5,548 nucleotides of DNA from an uncultured Clostridia bacterium (lineage in GTDB: Bacteria; Bacillota; Clostridia; Oscillospirales; Ruminococcaceae). A program made the position numbers and the translations under genes. The stretch is from the NCBI GenBank assembly GCA_946533615.1, contig CAMNBY010000310.1, positions 1 to 5,548 of the forward strand, given 5' to 3'. The stretch's first letter is position 1; every line of letters begins with the position of its first letter. This document shows positions 5,462-5,548 of this stretch, piece by piece. The notes beneath the pieces are model-generated. The model was not told the DNA's origin. It saw only the letters and a list, made by a program, of their open reading frames with translations, and did not search any database.

Positions 5462-5546
5462 AGGCAACACCGCACAACCACCGGCTAACGCCTTTGCACG
5501 CTATCTGCTTGCATATTTTCCGTCATATTACCCAAATTCTCCTTGA
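5462..5546 (-). repeat. Interspersed repeat, right copy (inverted relative to 27-111)
   Basis: Read on the minus strand, this aligns base for base with 27-111 at roughly 86% identity, with the end motif TGTGCGGTGTTGCCT facing inward. It touches the MATE terminator on one side and runs to the window edge on the other, so its true length is unknown. The frame that is open in the left copy is also open here on the minus strand (5547-5485), ending at a shared TAG. No start codon with a ribosome binding site is visible for it. Confidence 0.85.
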
Positions 5547-5548
5547 AA

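Noticed and set aside
1..5548. CRISPR array, tRNA, rRNA, riboswitch, transposase or phage genes
   Set aside because: No regularly spaced direct repeats, no cloverleaf or conserved RNA core and no such protein motifs were seen on either strand.

Overview
The window looks like a stretch of a Bacillota chromosome, most likely a gut or rumen Ruminococcus-type member of the Oscillospiraceae. This is inferred from AAGGAG-type ribosome binding sites, Ala/Ser/Asp-rich lipoproteins with short signal peptides, a clostridial-type MATE transporter and fairly GC-rich coding sequence separated by AT-rich gaps. No marker gene fixes the species.

Layout, left to right. Positions 1-111 hold one copy of an interspersed repeat, possibly carrying the tail of a gene that enters from outside. 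A strong promoter (206-234) drives a two-gene plus-strand operon: a small lipoprotein resembling DUF4358 (285-896) and, 12 bp later, a larger lipoprotein with a transglutaminase-like domain (909-2210). A hairpin at 2221-2254, T-rich on both strands, ends this operon and also the convergent minus-strand operon. That operon, read right to left, is galE (UDP-glucose 4-epimerase, 3772-2759) followed 12 bp later by ispF (MECDP synthase, 2746-2270). A 279-bp divergent region (3773-4051) separates galE from a plus-strand MATE efflux gene (4052-5419). It holds the galE promoter crowded with inverted repeats, a 68-bp miniature inverted-repeat element and the MATE promoter. The MATE gene ends in a terminator (5432-5459), and directly after it comes a second, inverted copy of the repeat seen at the left edge (5462-5546).

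The genes form three transcription units without an obvious common pathway. Two exported lipoproteins probably act at the outer face of the membrane. GalE supplies UDP-galactose, and by its gate residue perhaps UDP-GalNAc, for surface glycans or galactose use. IspF makes an isoprenoid precursor intermediate. The MATE protein exports drugs or metabolites.

No defence system, CRISPR array, phage gene, transposase or RNA gene was recognised. The most noteworthy non-coding signals are the repeat family (two inverted long copies at the window edges plus a related miniature element between the divergent promoters), a shared 3' peptide reading frame inside the long copies, and three promoters with nearly the same architecture.
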